Assembly: GCA_034401795.1 (NCBI GenBank)
Contig: CM067372.1
Coordinates: 13,278,940-13,342,939 of the forward strand
Length of the DNA: 64,000 nt
Direction of reading: 5' to 3'
DNA from: Chaetoderma sp. LZ-2023a
Taxonomy: Eukaryota; Mollusca; Caudofoveata; Chaetodermatida; Chaetodermatidae
Both the position numbers and the translations under genes were made by a program. Of the stretch, positions 24,207 to 34,298 are shown one piece after another. Below the pieces are notes generated by a model. It searched no databases. It was not told the DNA's origin and worked only from the letters and a program-made list of their open reading frames with translations. Position 1 is the stretch's first letter; each line of letters opens with the position of its first letter.

Positions 24207-24963
24207 CTTCCCGTCTTCTGTAGGGGTTAAACAGGGTTGTGTGCTTAGCCCCCTTTTATTTAACCTATATCTGAGAGACCTGCCGGATATATTTGATGAA
24301 GCATGTGACCCCATCTTGCTAAATGATATGAAGCTTAATTGTCTCATGTTTGCAGATGACCTTGCCATTCTATCTCAGTCAGCTAGTGGGCTGCAGAATT
24401 CTTTACTCAAACTTAGTGCATATTGTGAGAAATGGAACCTTACTGTAAATCTTAATAAAACTAAAGTAATTGTGTTTAATAAAAGCGGCCATCTAATGAA
24501 GAAATTTCACTTCTCATATTTGGGCAAACCAATCGAAATTGTCCCATCATACTGTTATTTAGGTATAGTATTTACGCCCTCTGGAAATTTCAAGGCAGCA
24601 TGCGAACGGCTTGCTGAACAAGGCTGTAAAGCGCTATTCAAACTTAAGGGGCTTAATATCAGGAACAATATACCAATGGCATTGAAATTATTCCATTTAT
24701 TAATTCTACCTATCTTATCGTATTGTGGTGAAATTTGGATCCCATTCTATATTAAAGGTCTAAACGAGCACAATTTCATGAAACTGGGAGATAATGTACC
24801 CATTGAAAAAGCATTAATCAATTTTTGCAAATCCTTACTTGGAGTCAGCAGGAAAACGACTCATGCAGCTGTGAGGGGGGGGGGGGGGACTGGGGCAGTA
24901 TTCACTACTGACAACAGTCCTCCCATATGCTTTCAAGTTCTGGCTAAGATTTGGCGCACTTGA
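24112..24963 (+). pseudogene. Second LINE: reverse transcriptase, second half
   Basis: After the 10-bp duplication the reading continues with SSVGVKQGCVLSPLLFNLYL and CLMFADDLAILSQS (intact FADD box), then the thumb (WNLTVNLNKTKVIVF, YLGIVFTPSGNF). The true family sequence in this frame begins about 24215; the earlier residues from the Met are off-frame. Around 24874-24888 a run of about 13 G causes another loss of frame. Confidence 0.9.
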
Positions 24964-25638
24964 CTCTGATGCAGTAGTTTATCAGGCTTACCAACAATCA
25001 TACAAATCTCTAGACACAAACAATTGGGCCACCTATATGAAAACTTTATTTACAAACTTTGGCCTTGATGAAACTTGGAACAATCAAACGACTAACAACA
25101 AAAATGGATCAATGAAATCATTAAAACTTGCTATGGAGGATAGATATAGATCAAATTGGTCTGCCTATATAAACAGGGACGTTGTGCAACCACCGAATAC
25201 AGCGGCATCAGAACAAGGTTCCAAATTAAGAACATATAGAACTTTTAAACAACACTTTGGCTTGGAAAATGTTCTAGTGTATGATAGAAACTTTAACAGA
25301 AAAAAACAATTCGCCAAGCTCAGAGTCTCCAGATTGAAATAGGTAGACACACTGTGCCCAAGACACCAGCAGAAAATAGACTCTGCAAACTATGTGACCT
25401 GCGGGTTGTCGAAGATGAGAGACACTTTATTCTCAATTGTCCACTCTACAAAACCGAGAGGGAATCATTATATTCTGAATTCAATCAGTTTACCAATTTC
25501 GACTCACTCTCTGATGATGAAAAATTTATCTTCATTATGTCATACAATCATGGAGATACGGAAATGTGTAGGCCGGTTCTGAACTATGTAGATAAATGCA
25601 TGTCCAAACGACAAGAGCACATGGCACCTTCAAAATAG
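24964..25638 (+). pseudogene. Second LINE: C-terminal module with Cys/His motif
   Basis: Open stretches at 25037-25342 and 25354-25638 read KLRTYRTFKQHFGLENVLVY...KKQFAKLRVS and then NRLCKLCDLRVVEDERHFIL followed by NCPLY, a C-x2-C...H-x4-C knuckle found at the end of several LINE polymerases (I/Nimb- or RTE-like groups; clade not certain). The two stretches are in different frames. Confidence 0.8.
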
Positions 25639-26390
25639 GAACTATCTTTATACCCGCGGGTCATTGAGTTTTTGCCGCGTCATGCCCACTGGACATGTGC
25701 GCATATTTCATATTAAAAAAAAAAAATTATTTATATGAAATGGGCGTATGTGTCGGGTCGGGCGGGCGTGTTGTGGCGGGAATTCGGGGGCCTGTGGTAT
25801 ACAATGCACTATTTCTGTTGATTTTGTGTTCCGATCTGCATTGAATTTGATGTTTGTCACCCACCATCACAGTCAATGCAGATCACAACAGATTAAACTA
25901 TAGGTCTGATAGACCTACTGAGCCGGCCAACAACAATAAGTGAATTGCCCTTCAACCCGCACCGAAAATAAAGAGACTTGTGATCTCCATAAACTAAAAA
26001 TTCACTTCTCATTTTGCTAGTGCTACTTGAAGCCGTAACGGGTGGTGATGCTGCTGGCCTGATTCGGCGGACCTCTCAGCTGATTTGTATGATCACTCAG
26101 TATTTATCAGTGTCATACAATACAGTTTGGGTGAGTGATGAGTGCTGAGTGGTAGGCATACACCTCATCTGGGTGGGTTGCGGAGTCAATCCAGCTGTAA
26201 ATGACACCTCTGCATGAGGAGTACACTTGTTGCAGCGCTGTGTACATAGAACCTTCCCTATATAACTGTAAACACCGTATATTTATAAAAATCTATTCAC
26301 TGTTAATGCTCTAAACTTTATTACATGTCTGGCCATGTCTATCTGTATGTAGATTTTACGCCATTAAATATTCTGATTCTGATTCTGATT
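25639..26390 (+). mobile_element. Second LINE 3' UTR with (ATTCTG)n tail
   Basis: Noncoding trailer after the polymerase. ATTTCATAT and ATATGAAAT flank an A run at 25706-25740, forming a small hairpin. The trailer ends CCATTAAAT and then ATTCTG three times (26370-26390), a short tandem tail typical of non-LTR 3' ends, followed by a CAT microsatellite. I take 26390 as the 3' boundary, giving an element of about 4.3 kb. Confidence 0.7.
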
Positions 26391-26417
26391 CATCATCATC
26401 GTCATCATCATCATCAT
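26391..26417. repeat. (CAT)n microsatellite
   Basis: Trinucleotide run directly after the LINE tail, possibly expanded from it. Confidence 0.8.
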
Positions 26418-26560
26418 GCTTTTCTCAGGACTTAAGCCTTAGGCTTTTCTTCTAGTCTACCAAACTGAGACTCGTCTTTAATCCAATGCAGAGCAAACTC
26501 CAAGCCGGTTTTGCTAAACTGGCCTCATTAAGATTCATGGTTTTGCCGAAGGAGCCTCCC

Positions 26561-26640
26561 GATTCAAGATTCAAGATTATTTATTTTCATATTGAAGGAA
26601 AAACACGTTTCCAGATCGAATTTTGTTGATTCTGTCAATT
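26561..26640 (-). mobile_element. 3' end fragment of another LINE or SINE
   Basis: GATTCAA is repeated, followed by GATTATTTATTTTCATATTG. On the minus strand this reads as an A/T-rich 3' end with an AATAAATAATC signal and a TTGAATC-repeat tail, a common non-LTR terminus. Only the tail end is recognisable. Confidence 0.5.
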
Positions 26641-27461
26641 TGCGTTTCATTTGAGATGTGAGATGACATAATTTCAAAGTTTGGCACGGGTGTTTCCTAT
26701 TTCCCCTCCTGGTTATCTTGTTTAAGTCGGTCACCTGAAGACGTCAACGGTGTTCGATCGGCATGCTGAGATGAGGCGTCTTGCAGTGCTTGTCCAGCGG
26801 AACGCATCTTTACTGGAGCCGTTATGCGTGGAGATGCGTTCGGCTGGCGAGTGGTTATTGTCAAGCTGTTACCAGTATGGACCGCCGGAGGATCGTGTCA
26901 ACTATGTTGTTTTCACCTGCCCAATTAGCATGACAATGAGGCGTCTATGGTAACCCTTTTATTTCGAGGGCTAAATTGCAATTCCCGTCATGGTGCTGAA
27001 ATTGCGTAATCTGTAAGAATTCTTTGATTTTTGGTAGTAATCCAAGATTTCGCCGACAGGTTTTCACGATGGAAGTCTTCTGATAGGAGTTGTGGTTGAC
27101 TTTCAGAAGTATTATGGTCCCATGTCGTCCTCGCCGCCCCGACGTGGAAGTGCCTGGTGGAGTTAGTGTGAGTGTATGCAGCCTGCCTTTTCCGCAGGCC
27201 GACATTAAAGACCAAGCACAACGGTAGCAAAAGTGGCTTTAATATACAAGATTGTGCAATAAATAATATAATTAAATGTTTTATTTTAAAATATTACTGT
27301 TTTACGTTGTATTTTACAATTCTGTGTTGTCCTCGAAAACCCCGAAATAGAAACCGCTCTATATTGTATGACGTCATCGGAGGGACCGATTGCTATCGTG
27401 CGAGGCGCAGTGCGAATAAGTCATTGTGACCCTGTTGAGCGATCGCAGATTGTTGTCAAAT
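26641..27461. other. Unassigned stretch with a 67-codon ORF
   Basis: 26750-26953 (+) encodes MFDRHAEMRRLAVLVQRNAS..., Arg/Leu-rich with several Cys. I recognise no family, and no splice pattern decides whether it is an exon. GC content is somewhat higher than in the surroundings. Confidence 0.3.
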
Positions 27462-27640
27462 ATGCCTAACCGTTGTGTGGCTTAAAGCTGCGGTAATACT
27501 GCGAACCAAACAAATGGAATTTCGCTGCATATTTTTCCGAACAAATAAAATTTATAGGCTATGGTGCAGTGGGTAAATTCCATACAAAGAGAGCCGATTT
27601 CCGCGAACCCAAAGATGGCTCAATACAACAGCCACTGATT
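27462..27640 (+). pseudogene. THAP-type zinc-finger exon, dead
   Basis: Reads MPNRCVA-stop-SCGNTANQTN, HIFPN and later MVQWVNS. The C-x(2-4)-C start, IFP and WV are hallmarks of the N-terminal THAP DNA-binding domain found in P-element-like transposases and THAP proteins. Three in-frame stops before the WV block show it is inactive. It directly abuts the repeat beginning CTGATTTGAACAC that also occurs inverted at 46.97 kb, so it probably belonged to a mobile element. Confidence 0.55.
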
Positions 27641-28228
27641 TGAACACGGTTCCTTATTCACATTCGAAACATTCGACACATTCGGGGTTTTCACGGTGGT
27701 AATAGAAACGGTGTGAGTCTCGCACTGGTCGGTCGACAACGGGATTGTTTGCACGTTTGATGTTTAGTAATATGAATAGGCTACATTCGGGCCATATTTA
27801 AAAAAAAAATCCCGGAAATTATATTGTAGCGAACAAAAGAGTAGTGAAAAACATGAAAAGTCGCCCACAATTGCCTATATAAGGCGCTATGTTGTCTGAA
27901 TCGGCCATTACCCCAGATTTTCATGAATATCAATCGATAGGGCTGTCAAAGAACTATCGACATGCAAATAATTAGAGTTCTATCTCCATTATTTTTAGCA
28001 ATGGAGGTCTGATTACCGTAAATCTTAATGGAATTCTGTTCACAGGTGTATTTATGGCGCCATTCTGTCTGAACCGGCCATTACCCCAGATTTTAGACCA
28101 GAGAGGGTGATAGGGCTCCCAAAGAACTACAGACATGCAAAAAATTGGAAAGTTCTATCTCCATTGTTTTTAGCAATACACGTTTCTTTCCGATATATCC
28201 GAATGTTTCGAATGTCAACTAGATAAAC
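27634..28228 (+). repeat. Dispersed repeat DR1, copy 1, with first 175-bp units
   Basis: Contains TTCGACACATTCGG, GGTCGGTCGAC, GATGTTTAGTAATATGAATA, ATTGTAGCG and TTGCCTATATAAGG, then two ~174-bp units marked by CGGCCATTACCCCAGA. The same series begins again about 561 bp later, so this is one higher-order unit. Confidence 0.8.
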
Positions 28229-29150
28229 ATTCGACACATTCGGGTTTTTCATGGTGATAATAGAAACGGTGTAAATCTCGCGGTGGTCGGTCGACTACGG
28301 GATTCCTTGGACGTCTGATGTTTAGTAATATGAATAGGCTACATTCGAGCCATATTAAAAAAAAATCAGGGAAATAATATTGTAGCGTACAAAAGAGTAG
28401 TGAAAAACAGGAAAAATCGCCCGCATTTGCCTATATAAGGGACTATGTTGTCTGAATCGGCCATTACCCCAGATGTTCATACATAGCAATCGATAGGGCT
28501 CGCAAAGAACTATCGACATGCAGAAAATTAGAAAGTTCTATCTCCATTATTTTTAGCAATGGAGGTCTGATTACCGTAAATCTTAATGGAATTCCGTTAA
28601 CAGGCGTATTTATGGCGCTATTCTCTCTGAACCGTCCATTACCCCAGATTTTAGACCAGACATGTTGATAGGGCTCCCAAAGAACTATCGACATGCAAAA
28701 AATTAGAAAGTTCTATCTCCATTATTTTTAGCAATGGAGGTCTGATTACCGTAAATCTTAATGGAATTCCGTTCACATGTGTAGTTATGGCACCATTCTG
28801 TCTGAACCGGCCATTACCCCAGATTTTAGACCGGACAGCTTGATAGGGTTCCTAAAGAACTATCGATATGCCAAAAAATTAGAAAGTTCTATCTCCATTA
28901 TTTTTAGCAATGGAGGTCTGATTACCGTAAATCTTAATGGAGTTCCGTTCACAGGTGTATTTATGATGCCATTCTGTCCGACGCGGCCATTACCCCAGAT
29001 TTTAGACCAGATAGCTTGATAGGGCTCTCAAAGAACTATCGACATGCAAAAAATTAGAAGGTTCTATCTCCATTATTTTTAGCAATGGAGGTCTGATTAC
29101 CGTAAATCGTAATGGAATTCCGTTCACAGGCGTATTTATGGCAACATTCT
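28229..29150 (+). repeat. DR1 copy 2 and 175-bp tandem array
   Basis: After a second DR1 head, units marked by CGGCCATTACCCCAGA (or close variants) start near 28458, 28633, 28808 and 28983, exactly 175 bp apart by my count. Each carries TAGGGCTC-CAAAGAACTA, TTCTATCTCCATTATTTTTA and GGTCTGATTACCGTAAATC. Short ORFs across it arise from the repeat. Confidence 0.85.
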
Positions 29151-29199
29151 GTCACAAATCCACTTTTTTCTTAGCTCGTGTCTATTTGCCGGCTGTGAG

Positions 29200-29285
29200 A
29201 AGACTATTACTGAAAATTAACCACTGGAGTGACTGGCTTGGTTACCGAGCCAGTCATTCCATTGGTAAAATTTCAAAAATTATGT
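29200..29285. repeat. F2 palindromic hairpin
   Basis: Arms GAAAATTAACCACTGGAGTG and CATTCCATTGGTAAAATTTC flank an apex ACTGGCTTGGTTACCGAGCC that is nearly palindromic. Confidence 0.75.
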
Positions 29286-29950
29286 TCTCGAATAAAATAA
29301 TGGACATTCTTCTAGACCACTACATAGTCCGTTTTGGCGGCATTGACCATTAAAGAGTCAACGTTAATGTAAGAGGGGTTAAGCAGTAAATTCTCTCAGC
29401 AGTGAATAACCATTCTAGCCTTCATATATACGTAATAGACACCGGATAAATAAAGTTAACATTCAGCAGTATAAATGGTAATACAAATCTAATAATTCAC
29501 CAGTAGAAGGGTTAATATGCTGGAACAACTTCAAAATATTCATCGGATATCCGTAGCATCTACAATAAATGTAAGTTCTATATTTCCATACACGAGTCAA
29601 GAGTCAATGGGTTAATCGTCCCCGTGGTCAACTGATATTAAATGACAATTAAATCCCTATCACATTACTCACTTTGCCTAGATCATTTACAGTAGCAAAT
29701 CCTGTTTATTATCCACGTGGTAAGGGGAGATAAAATGACAATTAAATGTCACATTAATCATTTTGATTAGCGCAATCTCAGTTTGATTGCTCAGTTTGCT
29801 ACTAGATAATAAAGAGGAGAATTAAAACCTAAATATTTCGGTCGCTGATGGCTACCAGTCATATTTGCAGACACCGTGCCAATCTGCTGACATGGAACCA
29901 GTTTGGTTGCTCTAGACCTGGTGGTTCAGAACCACCCAGCAGAAAAGTAG
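29286..29950. other. No gene recognised
   Basis: AT-rich sequence. ATTAAATGACAATTAAATCC-type words recur near 29640 and 29735, suggesting an old local duplication. Confidence 0.45.
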
Positions 29951-29951
29951 A

Positions 29952-30873
29952 AAAAATGCTATGCTAGTCTAAGCTATGCTACTTTAAGCTAAGCTTTGCT
30001 AAGCTATTCAAAGCTATGCTAGTCTAAGCTAAGCTATACAATGCTAAGCTAAGCTAGTCTAATCTAAGTTATGTTAAGCTATGCTAGTCTAAACTAAGAT
30101 ATACAAAGATAGTCTAAGCTAAGCACAGCTATGCTAAGCTAGTCTAAGCTAAACTGTGCTAGTCTACACTAAGCTATCATAGGCTACGGTTAAACTAAGC
30201 TAATATAGTTTAATCTGCGCGATGCTAGTCTAGGCTAAGCTAGGACAGTCTACACTAAGCTATGCTAGTCTAGGGTAAGTTAAGCTATGCTAAGCTATGG
30301 TATGCTATGTTCGGCTAAGCTAAGCTAATCTACGCTATGGTAAGCTAGGATAGGCTAAGCTAGGCTAAAATAGTCTAAGCTAAGATAGTCTAATCTACGC
30401 TAAGCTAAGCTATGATAAGCTATGCTAGTCTAAGGTAAGCTGTGCTATGCTATGGTCAGCGAAGCTAAACTAAGATATTCTAATCTAAGGTAGGCTATGC
30501 ATAGGTTAGACTTCACAAGCTATGCCTAAGGATTACCTGGCCAAGAGTAGCTAATGCCAAGCAAAGCAATGCCTGGCCAATGCCTAGTCAAGCGTGGAAA
30601 GAGCCTAGGAAAGCCTGGCTACGGCTTACGTAAGGTCCAGCCAAGCATAGCTAAAAACCTATGTAACGCCTCCCCAAGCTTAGGTAAATGAATAAGGCCT
30701 AGTAAAGCCTGACTAAGGCCTGGGTAAACCTGACGAAGGCATAGGGAAAGCCTGTTCAGCCTAGGTAATACTAAGCCACGCGTAGCTTAGGCCTAGGTAA
30801 GGCCTAGACAAGCCTAGCTCAGGCGAGCCTAATGCTAGTTAAGGCCTAGGTAACCCTAGCTAAGGCTTATTCA
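29952..30873. repeat. Degenerate satellite with 5-bp periodicity
   Basis: For about 920 bp the sequence parses into pentamers. 29952-30490 is dominated by CTAAG, CTATG and CTAGT; 30490-30873 shifts to a related set (GCCTA, GGTAA, CCAAG). Long runs keep the same phase with only occasional slips. No coding function is plausible, because all frames contain TAG or TAA at high density. Confidence 0.85.
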
Positions 30874-30937
30874 AGCTTCGATGTTTCAAAAATAGTTTTA
30901 TGACATGCAATGGACATTCCTCAAGACAACTTCGGCA

Positions 30938-31030
30938 AAATCTCAAAAATATTTTAGAAAATTTACGACAGGAATGACTGCCTCGGCTTTCGACCCAGTC
31001 ATTCCAGTAGCCAATTTTCAAAAAGACTCT
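30938..31030. repeat. F2 palindromic hairpin
   Basis: AATATTTTAGAAAATTTACG...GGAATGACTG, apex CCTCGGCTTTCGACC, then CAGTCATTCCAGTAGCC and AATTTTCAAAAAGA. A clear F2 copy. Confidence 0.75.
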
Positions 31031-31544
31031 TCTCATGGCCTGAAAATGGCTATTCTTCACGACCACATTGGATACAGTTGTCGTAAGCGTACCTTTGAAT
31101 CCTGAATAGGCCTACTGAATCATTAAATACTGTCCGAAAATAATTACAAAAGAGATCTAACGAAAATGTGGCTGTGGTGGGAGGTGGTTTGTCGTGCCTG
31201 TCCACAAATATGCCTGTCTCAGAGAAATATGTGTCATACCAACAAGAACAATTGGAATAAATATAGCGCATATACAGGTATAGCCGCCCATAGATTATGC
31301 ACTATTAGCTATTGGGGGGGGGGGGGTGTATTTAGATGTAATGATGTCTCATATACCGGTAGTTTAACAAATGGTATGTGATTAGCCTACTGCTCAATAA
31401 TGTCCGATATTCATACGGCGTGACGTATTGGGGGATTCTAATTTATCCATAAATCATACGACTTCATAATTAACTAAGTGACGTGCAGGATGACGTCATA
31501 ATTAATTACGTAATAAATGACGTCGCTACGTTCGTCACGAACGC
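31031..31544. other. No gene; G run
   Basis: No gene recognised. A homopolymeric G run lies at 31314-31327. From 31460 on, the sequence resembles the GACGTCAT/ATTAATTA arm seen beside F1 MITEs. Confidence 0.45.
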
Positions 31545-31768
31545 TTAATGGAGGAATCCTGTTTTAGCTGTGCCCCGCCAGTCTTTAGATAAGCTCCACC
31601 TACACTTCGCCGTGTTGGGATCCATCGGTCTGCGAACTGCCTGACTATCATTTTCCAGAAAACTATATAGGTAAGCTGTGTAACATTTTAAAACTAATTT
31701 GACTAGGTGGTGTTGCTGCCTAGCAGCAACAGTGACGGTCAAATAAGTTTCAAAATATTCAACAGCAT
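31545..31768 (-). mobile_element. F1-hairpin MITE, reverse orientation
   Basis: Homologous to 11605-11831: TTTTAGCTGTGCCCCGCC, TAAGCTCCACCTACAC, GTGTTGGGATC, then an F1 palindrome at 31682-31768 with the apex GTTGCTGCCTAGCAGCAAC. On the minus strand it matches the 61018-61408 element from its tail inward. Confidence 0.7.
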
Positions 31769-31769
31769 G

Positions 31770-31990
31770 TTTATTAAATAGCTTAGACATACAATTCGTA
31801 CAACAACGCTTAGTCCGTCATCAATTAGGCGTTCGTGATGAACTGATTGATTATGACACCAGCCTACACTTCACATAGTTGATTATGACGTCATATTATT
31901 GGTGGATAATCTGGAAAGATCCATTGATGACGGACTAAGCGTTGTTGTGCAAATTGTATATCTTTACTATTTAATAAACAAATTAGTTTC
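31770..31990. repeat. Large inverted repeat (~55-bp arms)
   Basis: 31770-31825 and 31921-31982 are reverse complements with few mismatches, sharing ACAACAACGCTTAGTCCG and TTTATTAAATAG. The spacer is about 95 bp. Both arms are bordered by the same F1 half-core TTTCAAAATATTCAACAGC in direct orientation (about 31749 and 31986). Confidence 0.8.
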
Positions 31991-32267
31991 AAAATATTCA
32001 ACAGCTTACGTGTATAATTTTCTGGAAATTGATAGCAATATTCGGATACTCACTATCAATGATGTTACAGTCTCATGAATTAATAAGCAATTAGGGTGTG
32101 CCGGATAGTGTGAAATGGAAATTAACCTGTGTGCGAGATTTTTCATTTAGATACAATCATTAATGATTTTAAAAACAATTAACTCTGCTCCTTCCACACG
32201 CCATGCTTGTTTAACCCCTTAACATATAAAGATGTCCATTTGCAGACCAAGAGAACTTATTTATTTT

Positions 32268-32352
32268 TTAATTATTTTTAAATTCACCACTGGAATGACT
32301 GGTTCGGTTATCGTGGAGGTCTTTTCCATTGCAAATTCTAAAAAAATTGGCA
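32268..32352. repeat. F2 hairpin, degraded
   Basis: AAATTCACCACTGGAATGAC, TGGTTCGGTTATCG, then TTCCATTGCAAATTCTAAAA. The returning arm is damaged. Confidence 0.6.
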
Positions 32353-32516
32353 TTTCTCAAGACCACTGCAGCAGAACCTTTTGGCTAGCTTGGCTGTTAA
32401 ATGCCTAATAAAGCAGCAAAATTCGGAAGTTTTCTTAAGCACTACTTCCTTACCCACTGACCGCCGCTAAGACGGTATAAGTCATTCGTGTGTAGAGGAG
32501 GTTGGGGCGTATTCGC

Positions 32517-32600
32517 GGTATTTTTTTATCGGTTGCAGTATTTTTTGATCGGTTGCGGTATTTTTTAGTCGGTTGCGGTATTTTTTGGTCGGTTGCGGTA
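32517..32600. repeat. 20-bp tandem repeat, four units
   Basis: CGGTTGCGGTATTTTTTxxT is repeated about four times with a 20-bp period. Confidence 0.9.
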
Positions 32601-33199
32601 ACCCATTCTCAGAACCCCAATTTCAAGGTAACTATGTACGGGAACGCCGTTGAATACTTTGCGACCAATTTGACTGGCGTACGTTAAAATTGTAGATTTT
32701 GTAAATTTATGACGGAGCTAGACGCTCCACTATGTAGTGTGACGTCAGTCTACATGAGCATGACGTCATAAACTTGAGTGACAGATCGGCTCCCTCCATT
32801 ACATCGTTGTTATAGCAGTTTGGCATTAACATGACAATATTAATCAATACTAATAAGCCTGTACATAAATTTACAAATATAATGGTTATCACTTTCAATT
32901 ATTGTGAGTTCATAATATTATCCGCAACAGTGGCATCATTTTTGTCATCACAATGCCATTAGTATCGTCATCATTTACCCCATCCCCAGCCCACCCAAAA
33001 ACCTTTCTATCAAAACCATAGTGATCCTACTAGGTCTTCTCTTCTCGTTTCTTATACGAAACAGAAACGAGAGAGAAACAAGACGTGAAACCCAGCCTCC
33101 TCCTGCCCCGCCCTCCCCGCCCATTTAATTTGACTCCATTACGGTGTATTTAGATGAACTGTTAACCTCCTCATAACTTGCAACGAAAAGTGTGCTGAG
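32601..33199. other. No gene; left flank of the BEL dimer
   Basis: A degraded F1 core lies near 32648-32690 (GTTGAATACTTTG, AATTTGACTGG). The rest carries no recognised gene. Confidence 0.5.
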
Positions 33200-33204
33200 A
33201 TTAC
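33200..33204. repeat. 5-bp TSD, left
   Basis: ATTAC immediately left of the outer LTR. The same five bases follow the other outer LTR at 46580-46584. Confidence 0.8.
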
Positions 33205-33520
33205 TGTGTGAGATAGCCGTAGTAAGAGTTGTGCTGAGTTGCACAATCACAATAACACCACAATGGGTGGTTCAAAGCTAGAGCTAACTAGAAGCTGGAT
33301 AAACCACAAACACGGCTTGTCAGTTTAAGGTATATAGAGAGAACAGATTTATTTTCTGTTTCCTTCAAACACGTGAGCGGGTCTGTACAATCATGATGAC
33401 CGGCATGTATCAATTACAGTTACAGAGAGTAAACAAGCGGACTCAGTTCTAGTTCGTAGGTTCATAGGCACTAAACTTCTAACCCATGCATTCCAACATT
33501 TTTCCAACCATTTCCCTACA
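33205..33520 (-). mobile_element. BEL/Pao LTR 1 (downstream LTR of copy A)
   Basis: A 316-bp direct repeat with TGTGTGAG at one end and TTTCCCTACA at the other, so it begins TG and ends CA. It recurs at 39736-40051 and 46264-46579 with roughly 5-7 differences by eye. A CTATATA box-like word lies inside. Because the coding strand is minus, this is the 3' LTR of copy A. Confidence 0.92.
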
Positions 33521-33532
33521 CTCCCCCAGCCG
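33521..33532 (-). promoter_or_regulatory. Polypurine tract, copy A
   Basis: On the minus strand GGCTGGGGGAG abuts the 3' LTR, the position where the plus-strand primer forms. The same sequence sits at 40052-40063 in copy B. Confidence 0.6.
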
Positions 33533-33842
33533 AAAGGTAGGCTCCGAAAGGGTTAAATCGAGTGTCAAATATTCTAGAGGTATTGAAAGAAACCATAGTG
33601 AAAAGCTTAATCTTTAGAATCCAATTTAGGAAATATACCCCAAACTTCATTACTGCATCTCAAGTTCATTCCAATGATTCAACATAGACTAGTAAACAAT
33701 TGAACGTATAAAGTGACGTTGCAAGTATAAGTAATACGAATGACATTGTGATTATATGACTATACTATCAGAGAGTAACTAACTATACGAGCATAATTAT
33801 TAATAAGGCTATTTAGTGATATTGTAGTATATGCAAATATGT

Positions 33843-34110
33843 GGTAATCGACGCTCTACACGTATCCACTCCGAGGACTTCTCAACGTACTCCGAGCCCC
33901 GTGGATATACTGAAATTACACAAACACTGAAATCAACTCATTATAATTATGCAAACGGCATCAAGGCACGATCTATACATGTCCACTTTGAGGGGCTTCT
34001 CGACTTATTCCGAACCCAGTGGACGATTACACTCACAATATTATGCAGACCTATATGCATCCACTTCGAGGGGCTTCTCGACTTATTCCGAGCCCAATGG
34101 ACGATTATAC
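33843..34110 (-). repeat. Three hairpin-forming repeats in the BEL 3' noncoding region, copy A
   Basis: Three imperfect units (near 33850, 33966 and 34045) each hold ATCCACT or GTCCACT, a GAGGxCTTCTC-ACxTxxTCCGA core, and GTGGA or ATGGAC, so each can fold on TCCAC/GTGGA. There is no envelope-like ORF here. Conserved in copy B. Confidence 0.7.
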
Positions 34111-34298
34111 TGACAATGAGTGGCTGAATATAATTGTCTATATGATAAATGCGCTAGAATGCATTTGAATATATGCGACTGACATATGAGTATATGTGTG
34201 ACCAATAGTAATTAAAAGCTAAGTATTACCTATTACAGAAATAGCATGTGTAGTATAACATGAGATAATAATTAAGAAATAATAATAAACGTTAATGT

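Noticed and set aside
26750..26953. 67-aa ORF as a novel small gene
   Set aside because: Open and somewhat GC-richer, but without start context, splice support or homology it cannot be claimed.
28229..29150. CRISPR array
   Set aside because: The 175-bp units are contiguous tandem repeats without distinct spacers, in a eukaryotic repeat setting.
29952..30873. Telomere-like array
   Set aside because: The pentamers (CTAAG, CTATG, CTAGT) are not TTAGG or TTAGGG in either strand and the array is highly degenerate and internal.
33831..34127. 98-aa ORF repeated at 40362 (possible envelope or accessory gene)
   Set aside because: It is on the strand opposite pol and arises from the three hairpin repeats; no signal peptide or membrane segment.
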